A stretch of 64,000 nucleotides of DNA from Streptomyces viridochromogenes DSM 40736 (GTDB taxonomy: Bacteria > Actinomycetota > Actinomycetes > Streptomycetales > Streptomycetaceae): the NCBI RefSeq assembly GCF_000158955.1, contig NZ_GG657757.1:5659932-5723931 (forward strand), given 5' to 3'. Below are positions 15,834 to 24,602 of this stretch, in pieces. The translations under genes were made by a program, and so were the position numbers. Every line of letters begins with the position of its first letter. Positions within the stretch are counted from its first letter, which is position 1. The notes beneath the pieces were generated by a model that saw only the letters and a list, made by a program, of their open reading frames with translations, ran no database searches and had not been told where the DNA came from.

Positions 15834-17393
15834 TCAGTTCGCACAGTAGCTGTAGGGAAGATAGGAGCGACCGTCTCCGTGCGGCGCCCCCAGGAACTGG
15901 GCGTCGGTCAGGGTCTCCGCCTTCTTCTCCGTGCTGATCGTCATGCCCAGGCTGAGCCCCAGATTCAACTCGAAGCCGTACTCGGCCGCGTTCACGTCGC
16001 CCGTGTACGTCATCCGGCTGGACTTGCCCTGGTCGAACATCAGCTGTCCGAAGGGGTCGTCGGCGCCCGGGCGGGACGTCGGCGCGTGGTCGCCGAACAT
16101 GTACTGGAAGGGCGTCGCGATCTGCTCGTTGCTGCTGTCCAGCCAGCGCTCCGCGACCGCCCGGTCCCGGTCGCCCGTCGGGCCCGGATCGAAGGTGAGG
16201 GTGTGGGTGACGATCTCGATGCCGGTCTGCGAGTCGGTGCCCTTCACCCCGGCGTTCCCGCCCCGCTTGTCCCCGTCCTTTCTGCCGTTGTCGCCGCCCG
16301 CCTTGGCCCCGTCCTTCTGGCCGCCCTCCTCCACGGTGCGGGTCATGTCGACGCGGACCAGCTTGCCGGTCTTCTTGTCGTAGGTGACCGTGATGGTGCC
16401 CGTCTGTGTCGTGTTGGCCGTGTACTCGCCGCTGAGCGGGCCCGCCTCGTAGCTCACCTTGGAGCCGTACTCGATGGACGAGGAGTAGGTGTACGACTTG
16501 GTGTTCTTGTAGGAGTTGTCCGTCCAGGTCACCTCGGGGGAGTACTTGAAGGAACCGCCGAGCGCGGCGCTCAGCTTCTTCTCGTCGCCCGCCGAGATCT
16601 TCAGGCCCGCCGACGCCGAGGCCTCCACGCCGACCTTGCCGTAGGTGATCTTCCGGTTGTCGCCGAGGTTCTCCTTGATGCGGTTCTGGGTGTCCTCCTC
16701 GTCCTTGAGGGGGCCCTTCCCGAAGAGGTAGGCGATGCTGTCGCCGATACTCGCCTCCGCCCCGCCGGGCATGGTGCGCCGCATCTCGTACATCTGCAGC
16801 TTCTCCACGTCGTCCCGGAACCGCTGCGCTTCCTCGGGGCTCTGGAACACCCAGGTGTCGCCGTTGGTGACCTTGATGCCGAGCCCCAGCTCCACCTTGT
16901 CCGCGCCGAACCGGCCCACCTTCATCCCCGGCTTGAAGTCCTTCTTCGCCCCGACCGAAGCGGCGTCCGTGAAGGTCAGATAGACCAGCTGGTCGTGGTC
17001 GTCGACCTTGCCGTCCCCGTTGACGTCCGTCTTCGCCTTCAGGTGCTGCTCCTGGAAGCCGTACTCCTTGCCGATCTCCCAGAAGAGGATCTTCGCCTTG
17101 GAGCCCGCCTTGTCGGTGACCGAGGAGACCTGGCACAACGCCGGCTCGAAGTCCGCGTCGGTGAGCGGCTTGTCCGGCCCCGGCCCACCCGTCCCGCAGT
17201 CGCCGCCGCCGGCGACCCGGCACACCTGCGCGGCGAGCCTGTCGTAGATCAACTGGCCGACACCGGTGGCCGAGACGGCCAGGACGATCGCCGCGCTGAC
17301 GACGACCATGCCGAGGTACTCGGTGCCGGTCGCCCCCCGGTCGTCGAAGACCGCTCCGCGCCCGTACGTCCGTATGCCGCCCCCGCCCGCCAT
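15834..17393 (-). CDS. Large Flp-prepilin-like fusion protein with EF-hand-type loop, unknown
   Basis: Protein of 519 residues. The N-terminus holds a prepilin-like module: G20/A21TGTE25YLGMVV, a hydrophobic helix, then DRLAAQVCRVAGGGDC. Glu falls at +5 after the putative cleavage Gly, as in the Flp pilin at 27538. A DxNxDGxxDxxD loop (DVNGDGKVDDHD, residues 123-134) predicts calcium binding. The remainder is beta-rich, Thr/Ser/Lys-rich and ends YSYCAN. ATG 17393 was chosen because GGAGGG lies just upstream. It is divergent from the Tad locus across 351 bases that contain three GGGCCC motifs. It shares the N-terminal module with the toxin-like fusion at 29802. Function unknown; a Tad-linked surface protein or effector is my inference. 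Confidence 0.75.
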   Translation of the reverse strand: MAGGGGIRTYGRGAVFDDRGATGTEYLGMVVVSAAIVLAVSATGVGQLIYDRLAAQVCRVAGGGDCGTGGPGPDKPLTDADFEPALCQVSSVTDKAGSKAKILFWEIGKEYGFQEQHLKAKTDVNGDGKVDDHDQLVYLTFTDAASVGAKKDFKPGMKVGRFGADKVELGLGIKVTNGDTWVFQSPEEAQRFRDDVEKLQMYEMRRTMPGGAEASIGDSIAYLFGKGPLKDEEDTQNRIKENLGDNRKITYGKVGVEASASAGLKISAGDEKKLSAALGGSFKYSPEVTWTDNSYKNTKSYTYSSSIEYGSKVSYEAGPLSGEYTANTTQTGTITVTYDKKTGKLVRVDMTRTVEEGGQKDGAKAGGDNGRKDGDKRGGNAGVKGTDSQTGIEIVTHTLTFDPGPTGDRDRAVAERWLDSSNEQIATPFQYMFGDHAPTSRPGADDPFGQLMFDQGKSSRMTYTGDVNAAEYGFELNLGLSLGMTISTEKKAETLTDAQFLGAPHGDGRSYLPYSYCAN

Positions 17394-17744
17394 ACGGCAC
17401 CCCTCCACACCCGTCCGCGTGTCTTTTCGGACGGCGAGCGTAGGTACGCGACGCCGCGTCAGGCGTGGGCCTCAGGACCCAAACGAAGGCCCACCGTCAC
17501 CACTGGGCCCGCTGGGCCCACCGCCGGAACCGCCCCGGGCCCACCAGGACGACCGGCAAGATGCTCAACCTGCCCCGTTTTGACGCCTCTTGTGCAACGG
17601 CAGTTGCTCTCCAGCTACACAAACGCTGTTCTCCGGTCACAGAGGCGTGGATACAGTGCTGAGGTAGTCACGCAGTGAAGTCGACACGGTGCGCCGGAGT
17701 GACACCCGGCGTTCCGGCCGGCATGGGGAAACGGGGAGCTGCGC
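17394..17744. promoter_or_regulatory. Divergent intergenic region with GGGCCC cluster A
   Basis: This 351-base gap separates the Flp-like fusion from the Tad operon. GGGCCC occurs at 17505, 17514 and 17537, two of them as TGGGCCC. Similar clusters lie at 27.35, 29.7 and 35.2 kb. No gene was seen. A GGATACAG box near 17648 could be a -10 for the plus-strand operon. Confidence 0.5.
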
Positions 17745-18611
17745 GTGCCAACTGCCATTGCCGTGACCAGCGCCGACATGGCGCTGCCGCCACAGGACGA
17801 CCGCACCCTGCCTGCCGTCGTGCTGCGGGACGTCGACCGGCGCCCCCTGGAGCAGGCGCTGGCCGAGATGCAGGCCCTGGTCGAGCACCACGGACATGTG
17901 ATCGTGGTCTGCTCGCAGGCCGCGCCCACCGCGGTGCAGCGACGGCTGCACACCCTGCGCTCCCTCATGGAGAGCGACCGCATCGCCCTGTTCCGGCCGG
18001 ACCTGCCACCCCTCGCGCTGGCCGTCCTGGCCCGCCAGTTACGGCAACTCGCCTCCTGTGACCTAAGCCCCGGCGTGCTCGCCTCGGCCGGCCGGCTGCT
18101 CGTGCACTACATCCACGCCGGCGCGCTGCTGAACTCCGTCGCCCGCCTCGACCGCGTGCCCGTCGGCCTGAAGTCGCACGCCAAGTCCTGGGTGCCCGGC
18201 AGCCAGTTCGGCGTCCTCGCCCACCCCGAGCCGCACCTCGTGAGGATCACCCCCGAGGCACAGCTGCCCGGCCCCGAGTTCGGCACCTGGATGCTTCTCG
18301 CCAAGGGCCAGCTCCCCTCCGACTGGGTCACCGGCCCCCTCGCCCACTCCTGGAAGGTGCAGGGGCTGCGCGAGACCCCGCTCCCGGCCGAGTCGCCCGG
18401 CTGGTGGGGCACCGGCAGGCTCGTCGAGTTCTGCAGCTACCTGCCCGACCTGTCCGTCCTCTACCAGCTGGTCACCTCCGTCCGGCGCAGCCGGTGCCAC
18501 TGGTGCGGCATCGACGTCATCGGGGACCGCTGCGTGTTCTGCTCGGCCTCGCCACCCGTCCACGACAGTCCACCCCACCAGCAACCCGAGAGCCGAACGG
18601 CCGTCGGCTGA
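17745..18611 (+). CDS. Unknown protein at the head of the Tad locus, C-terminal zinc-ribbon-like motif
   Basis: Product of 288 residues, not recognised. The N-terminal 110 residues look like a receiver/TadZ-type alpha-beta region (VVLRDVDRRPLEQALAEM, GHVIVVCSQ, MESDRIALFRPDLPP). The middle is Trp/Pro-rich without membrane helices. The C-terminus has two Cys pairs, CHWCG and CVFC, about 12 residues apart, a small zinc-ribbon pattern. GTG 17745 has GGGGAG 7 bases upstream. It is the first gene of the plus-strand Tad operon, 70 bases before the CpaB-like gene, so a cytoplasmic regulatory or scaffold role in pilus assembly is plausible but not shown. Confidence 0.75.
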   Translation: MPTAIAVTSADMALPPQDDRTLPAVVLRDVDRRPLEQALAEMQALVEHHGHVIVVCSQAAPTAVQRRLHTLRSLMESDRIALFRPDLPPLALAVLARQLRQLASCDLSPGVLASAGRLLVHYIHAGALLNSVARLDRVPVGLKSHAKSWVPGSQFGVLAHPEPHLVRITPEAQLPGPEFGTWMLLAKGQLPSDWVTGPLAHSWKVQGLRETPLPAESPGWWGTGRLVEFCSYLPDLSVLYQLVTSVRRSRCHWCGIDVIGDRCVFCSASPPVHDSPPHQQPESRTAVG

Positions 18612-18681
18612 GGCCTGACACCGCTCGTCAGCACTGTTCCGATCCCGCTCGACCGATATCCCCAACGAGGTTGTACGGTTC

Positions 18682-19389
18682 ATGAACTCCCGTCAGCGCC
18701 GCGGCGTGATTCTCCTGCTCCTGTCGGTCGTCTGCGCCCTCGGCGCCTTCGCCGGCGTGCTCTCCGTCATCAGCGACGTGAAGTCGAAGGTCGGCCCCGA
18801 GGTCACCGCCTACCGGCTGAAGTCCGAGGTGCCGCCCTACACCACCCTCCGCACGGGCCAGTTCGAGAAGATCAAGATGCCCGAACGGTGGCTGTCCGAC
18901 AACGCGGTCACCGATCTGCGGGAGATACAGGGCAAGATCGCCGTCACCACGCTGCGCGCGGGTTCCCTGCTCCAGTCCGACATGATCGTCCGCCGGCCGG
19001 CCCTCCAGCCCGGCCAGCAGGAGGTCGCCATCATGATCGACGCGGCGACCGGTGTGGCCGGCAAGATCACGCCCGGCGCCTCGGTCAACGTCTACGCCAC
19101 CTTCGAGGGCGCGCGCGAGGGCGACCCCGACCAGTCGAAGATCATCGTCACCAACGCCAAGGTCCTCGACGTCGGCGAACTCACCGCGCTCGAACCCGAC
19201 GAGAGCAACCGCACCCAGCAGCCCACCGACGGCGTCCCGATCACCTTCGCACTGTCCGCCCTCGACGCCCAGCGCATCACCTACGCCGAGTCCTTCGCCA
19301 AGCGCGTCCGGCTCGCCCTCGTCGCGCCCGGCAGCGACACCACCGTCCCCGAGCGGGACCGGACGTACGAACTCGCGAAGGACAAGTGA
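18682..19389 (+). CDS. cpaB: CpaB/RcpC-like SAF-domain Tad pilus protein
   Basis: Protein of 235 residues with one N-terminal transmembrane helix (GVILLLLSVVCALGAFAGVL) and an extracytoplasmic SAF-like domain (SEVPPYTTLRTGQFEKIKMP, AVTTLRAGSLLQ, then QEVAIMIDAATGVAGKITPG and DVGELTAL). This order fits CpaB/RcpC, a periplasm/exterior-facing component of Tad pilus machines. In monoderm bacteria it probably lines the pilus exit in the cell wall, since there is no outer-membrane secretin to stabilise. ATG 18682 lies 10 bases before the next gene's neighbourhood and follows AACGAGG; the gene ends 9 bases before cpaE. Confidence 0.85.
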   Translation: MNSRQRRGVILLLLSVVCALGAFAGVLSVISDVKSKVGPEVTAYRLKSEVPPYTTLRTGQFEKIKMPERWLSDNAVTDLREIQGKIAVTTLRAGSLLQSDMIVRRPALQPGQQEVAIMIDAATGVAGKITPGASVNVYATFEGAREGDPDQSKIIVTNAKVLDVGELTALEPDESNRTQQPTDGVPITFALSALDAQRITYAESFAKRVRLALVAPGSDTTVPERDRTYELAKDK

Positions 19390-19398
19390 GAGGCTGCC

Positions 19399-20631
19399 AT
19401 GCCCACGAGGATCCTCCCGGCAGTCGGTGACACGGACGCGGTCCGGTCCGTCACGACACTGCTCAGCCAGCTCCCGGACGCCGAGCCCGTCGCCCCGGTG
19501 GTCGACTCCACCCAGCTCGTCGACACCCTCGCGCGGCTGGCCGCCGAGTCGGTCGACGAGCTGCCGGAGGTCGTGATCGTCCACGAGCGGATCGGCCCGG
19601 TCCCCGCGCTGGAACTGATCCGCGAAGTGGCCCTGCGCTTCCCGGCCGTCGGCGTCATCCTCGTCACCTCCGACGCGAGCCCCGGCCTCTTCCAGGCCGC
19701 CATGGACTACGGCGCCCGCGGCCTGGTCGCCCTGCCCCTCAGCTACGAGGAACTCGCCAGCCGCGTCCAGGCGGTCGCCCAGTGGTCCACCGGCGTACGC
19801 CGGCACCTGGGCGCGGGCGGCGACGTCTTCACCGGCGTCGGCGGCACCGTCGTCACCGTCAGCGGCGCGAAGGGAGGTGTCGGGGCCACCCTCACCGCGA
19901 TCCAGCTGGCCCTCGCCGCCCAGGCCTCCGGCCGCAGCACCGCCCTGGTCGACATGGACCTCCAGACCGGCGACATCGCCTCCTACCTGGACGTCCAGTT
20001 CCGCCGCTCCGTCGTCGACCTCGCCGCCATCACCGACATCTCCCCGCGCGTCCTCGCCGACGCGGTCTTCCGCCACGACACCGGCCTCGCCCTGCTGCTC
20101 GCCCCCGCCGAAGGGGAACGCGGCGAGGACGTCACCGACCGCGCCGCCCGGCAGATCGTCAGCGCCCTGCGCTCCCGCTACGAGGTCGTCGTCATCGACT
20201 GCGGCGCCCAGCTCGGCGGCGCCGGCGCGGCGGCCGTGGAGATGGCCGACCGGGCCCTGCTCGTCACCACGCCGGACGTGGTCGCCGTACGGGGCGCGAA
20301 ACGGGCCGTGCGGATGTGGGACCGGTTGCAGATCCGCAAGGCCGAGGAGACCACCGTCGTCGTCAACCGGCACACCCGCAACACCGAGATCCAGCCGCCG
20401 CTGATCCAGAAGATCACCGGCACGGCGGTCGCGGCGACCGTGGTCCCCGCCAACTTCAAGGAACTGCAGAGCGTCGTGGACGCGGGCCGCGTCCACGAAC
20501 TGGAGAACAAGAGCTCCGTGAAGCAGGCCCTGTGGGGACTGGCGGGGGAGCTGGGACTGGTCAAGACCCCGGACGGTGCCCAGAAGGGGGTCCGGGGTGC
20601 GGTGGGCTTCCGGCGGAGGAGGGAGGGGTGA
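19399..20631 (+). CDS. cpaE: CpaE/TadZ-like pilus localisation ATPase
   Basis: Protein of 410 residues. Residues about 1-130 form a receiver-like domain (VVIVHERIGPVPALELI, VILVTSDASPGLF), followed by a MinD/ParA-like ATPase domain (VTVSGAKGGVGATLTAIQ, ALVDMDLQTGDIASYLD, VVVIDCGAQ). The second lysine of the deviant Walker A motif is replaced by Ala (KGGVGAT), so hydrolysis may be weak or absent, as reported for several TadZ proteins. TadZ marks the pilus assembly site at the membrane. It overlaps the next gene by GTGA at 20628. Confidence 0.88.
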   Translation: MPTRILPAVGDTDAVRSVTTLLSQLPDAEPVAPVVDSTQLVDTLARLAAESVDELPEVVIVHERIGPVPALELIREVALRFPAVGVILVTSDASPGLFQAAMDYGARGLVALPLSYEELASRVQAVAQWSTGVRRHLGAGGDVFTGVGGTVVTVSGAKGGVGATLTAIQLALAAQASGRSTALVDMDLQTGDIASYLDVQFRRSVVDLAAITDISPRVLADAVFRHDTGLALLLAPAEGERGEDVTDRAARQIVSALRSRYEVVVIDCGAQLGGAGAAAVEMADRALLVTTPDVVAVRGAKRAVRMWDRLQIRKAEETTVVVNRHTRNTEIQPPLIQKITGTAVAATVVPANFKELQSVVDAGRVHELENKSSVKQALWGLAGELGLVKTPDGAQKGVRGAVGFRRRREG

Positions 20632-21011
20632 AGGTGCTTTTACGGGAGCGGGACAAGGGCCAGGTGACGATCGAGTTCCTCGGGATGACGCCGACGATCA
20701 TCGTGACGCTGATCGCCCTGTGGCAGGTCGTCCTCGTCGGCTACACCTACACGCTCGCGGGCAACGCCGCGGACGAGGCCGTACGGCAGGGGACGGCGGC
20801 GGAGCGGGGAGTGCGGCAGGGCGTGTGTGAGCGGGCGGGCAAGGACAAGCTGTCGGACGCGTGGCGGTCCGGGGCCGAGGTGACCTGCGGCGGCTCGGGC
20901 TACGTGACGGCCGACGTGGACCTGGAGGTGCCGGTCCTCTTCCCCGGCACGCTGTCCTTCGGGTTCACGGTCCACGGCCACGCCGGGGCGGTCGAGGAGG
21001 CGAAACCGTGA
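20628..21011 (+). CDS. TadE-like pseudopilin 1
   Basis: Small membrane protein of 127 residues with a TadE-type prepilin signal: basic tail, KGQVTIEFLGM, then hydrophobic helix TPTIIVTLIALWQVVLVG. After the Gly the mature protein would start with Gln and carry Glu at +5 and Phe at +6, as Tad prepilins do. The rest is a small extracytoplasmic domain with two Cys (VCERAG, VTCGGSG). GTG 20628 overlaps the cpaE stop and has GGAGGGA upstream. Probably a minor pilin that primes or regulates Flp assembly, acting with the next gene. Confidence 0.85.
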   Translation: MKVLLRERDKGQVTIEFLGMTPTIIVTLIALWQVVLVGYTYTLAGNAADEAVRQGTAAERGVRQGVCERAGKDKLSDAWRSGAEVTCGGSGYVTADVDLEVPVLFPGTLSFGFTVHGHAGAVEEAKP

Positions 21012-21367
21012 TGACCGGAAACCGCAAGGGCCGAGACCGCGGCCAGGTCGCCATCGAGTACATCGGGTTCCTGCCGATCCTGCTGATCGTCGCCCTGGGG
21101 GCCGTGCAGCTCGGCCTGATCGCCTACACCGCCCAGCAGGCGGGCACGGCGGCCAGGACGGGGGCGCGCAGTGCGTCACTGGACGGCCCGTCCGAGGCGG
21201 ACTGCAGGGCAGCGGTCAGCAGTTGGCTGGCCGACGGGACGAGCTGCTCGGCGCCGACCGGTGGGGACGAGGTCACGGTCACGGCCACCGTGCAGATCCC
21301 GTCCCTCGTGCCGGGCTGGAAGTTCGACCCGGCCGTCAAGACCGCCACGATGCCGCGCGACCACTGA
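21011..21367 (+). CDS. TadE-like pseudopilin 2
   Basis: Minor pilin of 118 residues. Basic start, then RGQVAIEYIGF with Glu at +5 and Tyr at +6 after the cleavage Gly, and helix LPILLIVALGAVQLGLIAY. A short domain with two cysteines follows (ADCRAAV, TSCSAP). Start is uncertain: ATG 21011 is used here; GTG 21008 overlaps the upstream stop (GTGA) and has AGGAGG at 7 bases, so either could serve. The tandem arrangement with the preceding TadE-like gene is typical of actinobacterial Tad loci. Confidence 0.82.
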   Translation: MTGNRKGRDRGQVAIEYIGFLPILLIVALGAVQLGLIAYTAQQAGTAARTGARSASLDGPSEADCRAAVSSWLADGTSCSAPTGGDEVTVTATVQIPSLVPGWKFDPAVKTATMPRDH

Positions 21368-21391
21368 GCAAGAGCGAGGAGCCCCGCACTC

Positions 21392-22729
21392 ATGAGCCTG
21401 CGAGCACGCATCAACACCCCCGAGGAGAACGGCAACCGGGGCGAGGACGGCCACATGGTCGCCTCCTACCGGGCCAAGCTCCTGGAGGAGATCGACCTCG
21501 CGGAGATGAGTTCGCTGGCCGCCGCCGAGCGCAGGGCCCGGCTGGAGCGGGTTCTCGGGCACATCATCAGCCGCGAGGGCCCGGTCCTGTCGACGGTGGA
21601 GCGCTCGCAGCTGATCCGCAGGGTGGTCGACGAGGCACTGGGCCTCGGCATCCTGGAACCGCTCCTGGAGGACGCGTCCATCACCGAGATCATGGTGAAC
21701 GGCCCGGACGCGATCTTCGTGGAGCGCGGCGGCCGGGTCGAGCAACTGCCCCTGCGCTTCGCCTCCAACGATCAGCTCATGCAGACCATCGAGCGCATCG
21801 TCTCGACGGTCAACCGGCGCGTGGACGAGTCCAACCCGATGGTCGACGCCCGCCTGCCCTCCGGTGAGCGCGTCAACGTCATCATCCCGCCGCTGTCCCT
21901 GACCGGCGCCACCCTCACCATCCGCCGCTTCCCGCGCTCCTTCACGCTCCAGGAGCTGATCGGCCTCGGCTCGCTCGACGAGCAGATGTTGTACCTGCTG
22001 GCGGGCCTGGTGCAGGCGAAGTTCAACGTCATCGTCTCGGGCGCGACCGGCACCGGCAAGACGACGCTCCTGAACGCCCTGTCGGGGCTCATCCCCCAGG
22101 GCGAACGCATCATCACCATCGAGGACTCCGCCGAACTCCAGCTCCAGCAGCCGCACGTGATCCGCCTGGAGTCGCGTCCGCCGAACGTCGAGGGCAAGGG
22201 CCAGGTGACGATCCGCGACCTGGTGCGCAACTCGCTGCGCATGCGCCCCGACCGGATCGTCGTCGGTGAGGTCCGCGGCGGCGAGTCCCTCGACATGCTG
22301 CAGGCGATGTCGACCGGCCACGACGGCTCACTCGCCACCGTCCACGCCAACAGCGCCGAGGACGCGCTGATGCGACTGCAGACCCTGGCGTCCATGTCGG
22401 ACGTGGAGATCCCCTTCGTCGCGCTGCACGACCAGATCAACAGCGCGGTTGACGTCATCGTGCAGCTGACCCGGTTCGCGGACGGCGCCCGCCGCATCAC
22501 CGAGATCGCGCTGATGGACAGCCACGGCAGCGACCCGTACCGCCTGGTCACGGTCGCCCGCTTCCACGCGCGGCCCATGACCTCCGACGGCCGAATCCAC
22601 GGAGTCTTCGAGTACTTTCCGCTCCCGCGCCGTACCGCCGACCGCCTCTACATGGCGAGCCAGCCCCTCCCACAGGCGTTCGGCATCGCTCAGTCGGCGG
22701 ACCAGCTAGCCACCCGAGAAGCCAGGTAG
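21392..22729 (+). CDS. cpaF: CpaF/TadA pilus assembly ATPase
   Basis: Hexameric secretion ATPase of 445 residues that powers Flp pilus assembly. Order: N-terminal helical region (1-90), linker domain (VDEALGLGILEPLLEDASITEIMVNG shortened here to LEDASITEIMVNG), Walker A GATGTGKTT near residue 220, Asp box IEDSAELQL, Walker B DRIVVGEVRGGE, His box TGHDGSLATVHAN. All motifs look intact. ATG 21392 follows AGCGAGGAG. It lies between the TadE-like genes and tadB/tadC, the standard Tad order. Confidence 0.95.
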   Translation: MSLRARINTPEENGNRGEDGHMVASYRAKLLEEIDLAEMSSLAAAERRARLERVLGHIISREGPVLSTVERSQLIRRVVDEALGLGILEPLLEDASITEIMVNGPDAIFVERGGRVEQLPLRFASNDQLMQTIERIVSTVNRRVDESNPMVDARLPSGERVNVIIPPLSLTGATLTIRRFPRSFTLQELIGLGSLDEQMLYLLAGLVQAKFNVIVSGATGTGKTTLLNALSGLIPQGERIITIEDSAELQLQQPHVIRLESRPPNVEGKGQVTIRDLVRNSLRMRPDRIVVGEVRGGESLDMLQAMSTGHDGSLATVHANSAEDALMRLQTLASMSDVEIPFVALHDQINSAVDVIVQLTRFADGARRITEIALMDSHGSDPYRLVTVARFHARPMTSDGRIHGVFEYFPLPRRTADRLYMASQPLPQAFGIAQSADQLATREAR

Positions 22730-22738
22730 GACCGACCG

Positions 22739-23683
22739 ATGGAACTGCAATCGCTCATCACGCTCACCACCGGCGTCACTCTGCTGACCTGCGCCCTCGT
22801 GGTCGTCGGCCTGCACTCCTACGCCATGGGCAAGGCACAACGGCAGGTCCTGGTCGACCGCCTGTCCGCCACGGGCCAGCTCCCGGCCGGCGGCCGCCGC
22901 CGCAACTTCCGCGGCATCGACCGCCGCCTGCGGCGCACCAGGCTCGGCAAGAAACTGGAACTGCGCCTGGCGGCGACCGGCCTCGACATCACCCCCGGCG
23001 AGTTCTTCGTCTACATGCTCGCCACGGTCGCGGGCCTGTGGCTGATCGGCCAGGCGGCTCTGGCACCGTTCTTCGGGCCTCTCGCGGGACTGCTCGGCAT
23101 CGGGATCGCCGTCCAGTTCCTCAACTGGCAACGCCAGAAACGCATCGAGAAGTTCATCAACCAGCTTCCCGAGATGGCCCGGATCCTCGCCAACGCCACC
23201 CAGGCGGGCCTCGCCCTGCGCACGGCGATCGGCATGGCCGCCGAGGAGATGGAGGCCCCGGCGGGCGAGGAACTCGGCAAGGTCTCCGACCAGCTGGCGG
23301 TCGGTGCCTCGATGGACGACGCGCTGGGCGAACTGGCCGACCGCCTCCCGTCCCGCGAACTGGTCGTCCTCGTCACCACCCTGGTCCTGTCCAACCGGGC
23401 CGGTGGCCAGGTGGTCAGCGCCCTGCGCAACCTCACGGAGACCCTGGAGGAACGCAAGGAGACCCGGCGCGAGGTCCGCACCCAGCTCTCCCAGGTCACC
23501 ATGACGTCGTACGCCGTCCCGGTCCTGGGCGTCGGCTCCCTGTTCCTGATGAACGGGGTGAAGGACGGCGCCCTGGACCGCATGACCGGCTCCGCCTTCG
23601 GCCAGGCGGCGGTCATCATCGCCTTCTCGCTCTACGCCGTGGGCTTCGTCCTCATCCGCCGCCTGTCCCGCATCGACGTCTGA
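22739..23683 (+). CDS. tadB: TadB-like inner membrane pilus platform protein
   Basis: Membrane protein of 314 residues with a T2SSF/GspF-type domain. An N-terminal helix (LTTGVTLLTCALVVVGL), a cytoplasmic basic stretch, two central helices (about residues 90-130) and the F domain (LPEMARILANATQAGLALRTA, ELADRLPSRELVVLVTTL, RREVRTQLSQVTM) end in two more helices. It forms the platform on which CpaF acts, together with the next gene. Starts 9 bases after cpaF. Confidence 0.93.
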   Translation: MELQSLITLTTGVTLLTCALVVVGLHSYAMGKAQRQVLVDRLSATGQLPAGGRRRNFRGIDRRLRRTRLGKKLELRLAATGLDITPGEFFVYMLATVAGLWLIGQAALAPFFGPLAGLLGIGIAVQFLNWQRQKRIEKFINQLPEMARILANATQAGLALRTAIGMAAEEMEAPAGEELGKVSDQLAVGASMDDALGELADRLPSRELVVLVTTLVLSNRAGGQVVSALRNLTETLEERKETRREVRTQLSQVTMTSYAVPVLGVGSLFLMNGVKDGALDRMTGSAFGQAAVIIAFSLYAVGFVLIRRLSRIDV

Positions 23684-23699
23684 GAGCACGGAGGCAACC

Positions 23700-24587
23700 A
23701 TGGGACTGCTGCTCGCCCTGCTGATGGGCCTCAGTGTCTGGGGCGTCTTCGCCGGCATCCGCATGTACCGCGCGGAGGCCAAACTGCCCGGCGACCTCGC
23801 CCTGGCCCTGGAGGTCGGCTCCACCCGCACCGGCGCGGTCGACTCCCTCATCGACCGCCTGGGCATGCGCTACGCGCCCGCGGTGCTGCGCCTGATGGGC
23901 CCGAAGCAGGTGGCGAAGTACCGCCGCAAGATCGACCTCGCGGGCAACCCGGGCGGCCTGACGATCGACCGGTACGCGGCACGGCGGGCGGTCTACGGCT
24001 TCCTCGGAGCCGTGGGCTTCCTGGTCTTCCTCATGCGCGGCCAACTGCTGGTCGCGCTGCTCCTGCTGGCCTTCGGCGCGTTCTGGACGGAGGTCGGCAT
24101 CTGGTCGGCGATCCGCATCCGCAAGGACGTCATCGAACGGACCCTGCCGGACTTCCTGGACGTCCTCGCTGTCGTGGTGAGCGCCGGCCTCGGCTTCCGC
24201 CAGGCGCTGGACCGGGTCGCCTCCCGCTACGAGGGCCCCTGGGCCGACGAACTGCGCATCACCCTGCGTCAGATGGACCTCGGCATGAGCCGCCGCCAGG
24301 CCTTCGCGGAACTGCGCCGCCGCAACGACTCCGAGCAGGTGGCGATGTTCGTGACGGCGCTGCAGCAGGGCGAGGAACTGGGTGCGCCGATCGTCGACAC
24401 GCTGGTGTCCCTCGCCAAGGACATGCGCCGCACGGACGCGCAGAACGCCCGCCGCAAGGCGGCCCGGGCCGTTCCCAAGGCCACGATGATGATCACGACC
24501 TTCATGGTCCCGGCCACCATGCTCCTGCTCGGCGCCGGCCTGATCCTCGGCTCGGGCACGGACTTCGGCTCGGTCACGGGGAAGTAG
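23700..24587 (+). CDS. tadC: TadC-like inner membrane pilus platform protein
   Basis: Membrane protein of 295 residues, second T2SSF-domain partner. N-terminal helix (LLLALLMGLSVWGVFAG), central helices near residues 100-135, F domain (LPDFLDVLAVVVSAGLGFRQALD, MSRRQAFAELRRRNDSEQV, LAKDMRRTDAQNARRKA) and a C-terminal helix. Longer segments are only partly quoted. ATG 23700 has GGAGGC upstream. Pairs with TadB to form the assembly platform. It is followed after 15 bases by a histidine kinase gene. Confidence 0.93.
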   Translation: MGLLLALLMGLSVWGVFAGIRMYRAEAKLPGDLALALEVGSTRTGAVDSLIDRLGMRYAPAVLRLMGPKQVAKYRRKIDLAGNPGGLTIDRYAARRAVYGFLGAVGFLVFLMRGQLLVALLLLAFGAFWTEVGIWSAIRIRKDVIERTLPDFLDVLAVVVSAGLGFRQALDRVASRYEGPWADELRITLRQMDLGMSRRQAFAELRRRNDSEQVAMFVTALQQGEELGAPIVDTLVSLAKDMRRTDAQNARRKAARAVPKATMMITTFMVPATMLLLGAGLILGSGTDFGSVTGK

Positions 24588-24602
24588 GGGAGGGGCGAGG
24601 GC

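Noticed and set aside
18628..20496. 622-codon minus-strand frame
   Set aside because: Antisense to cpaB and cpaE; Gly/Asp/Val/Arg-rich shadow.
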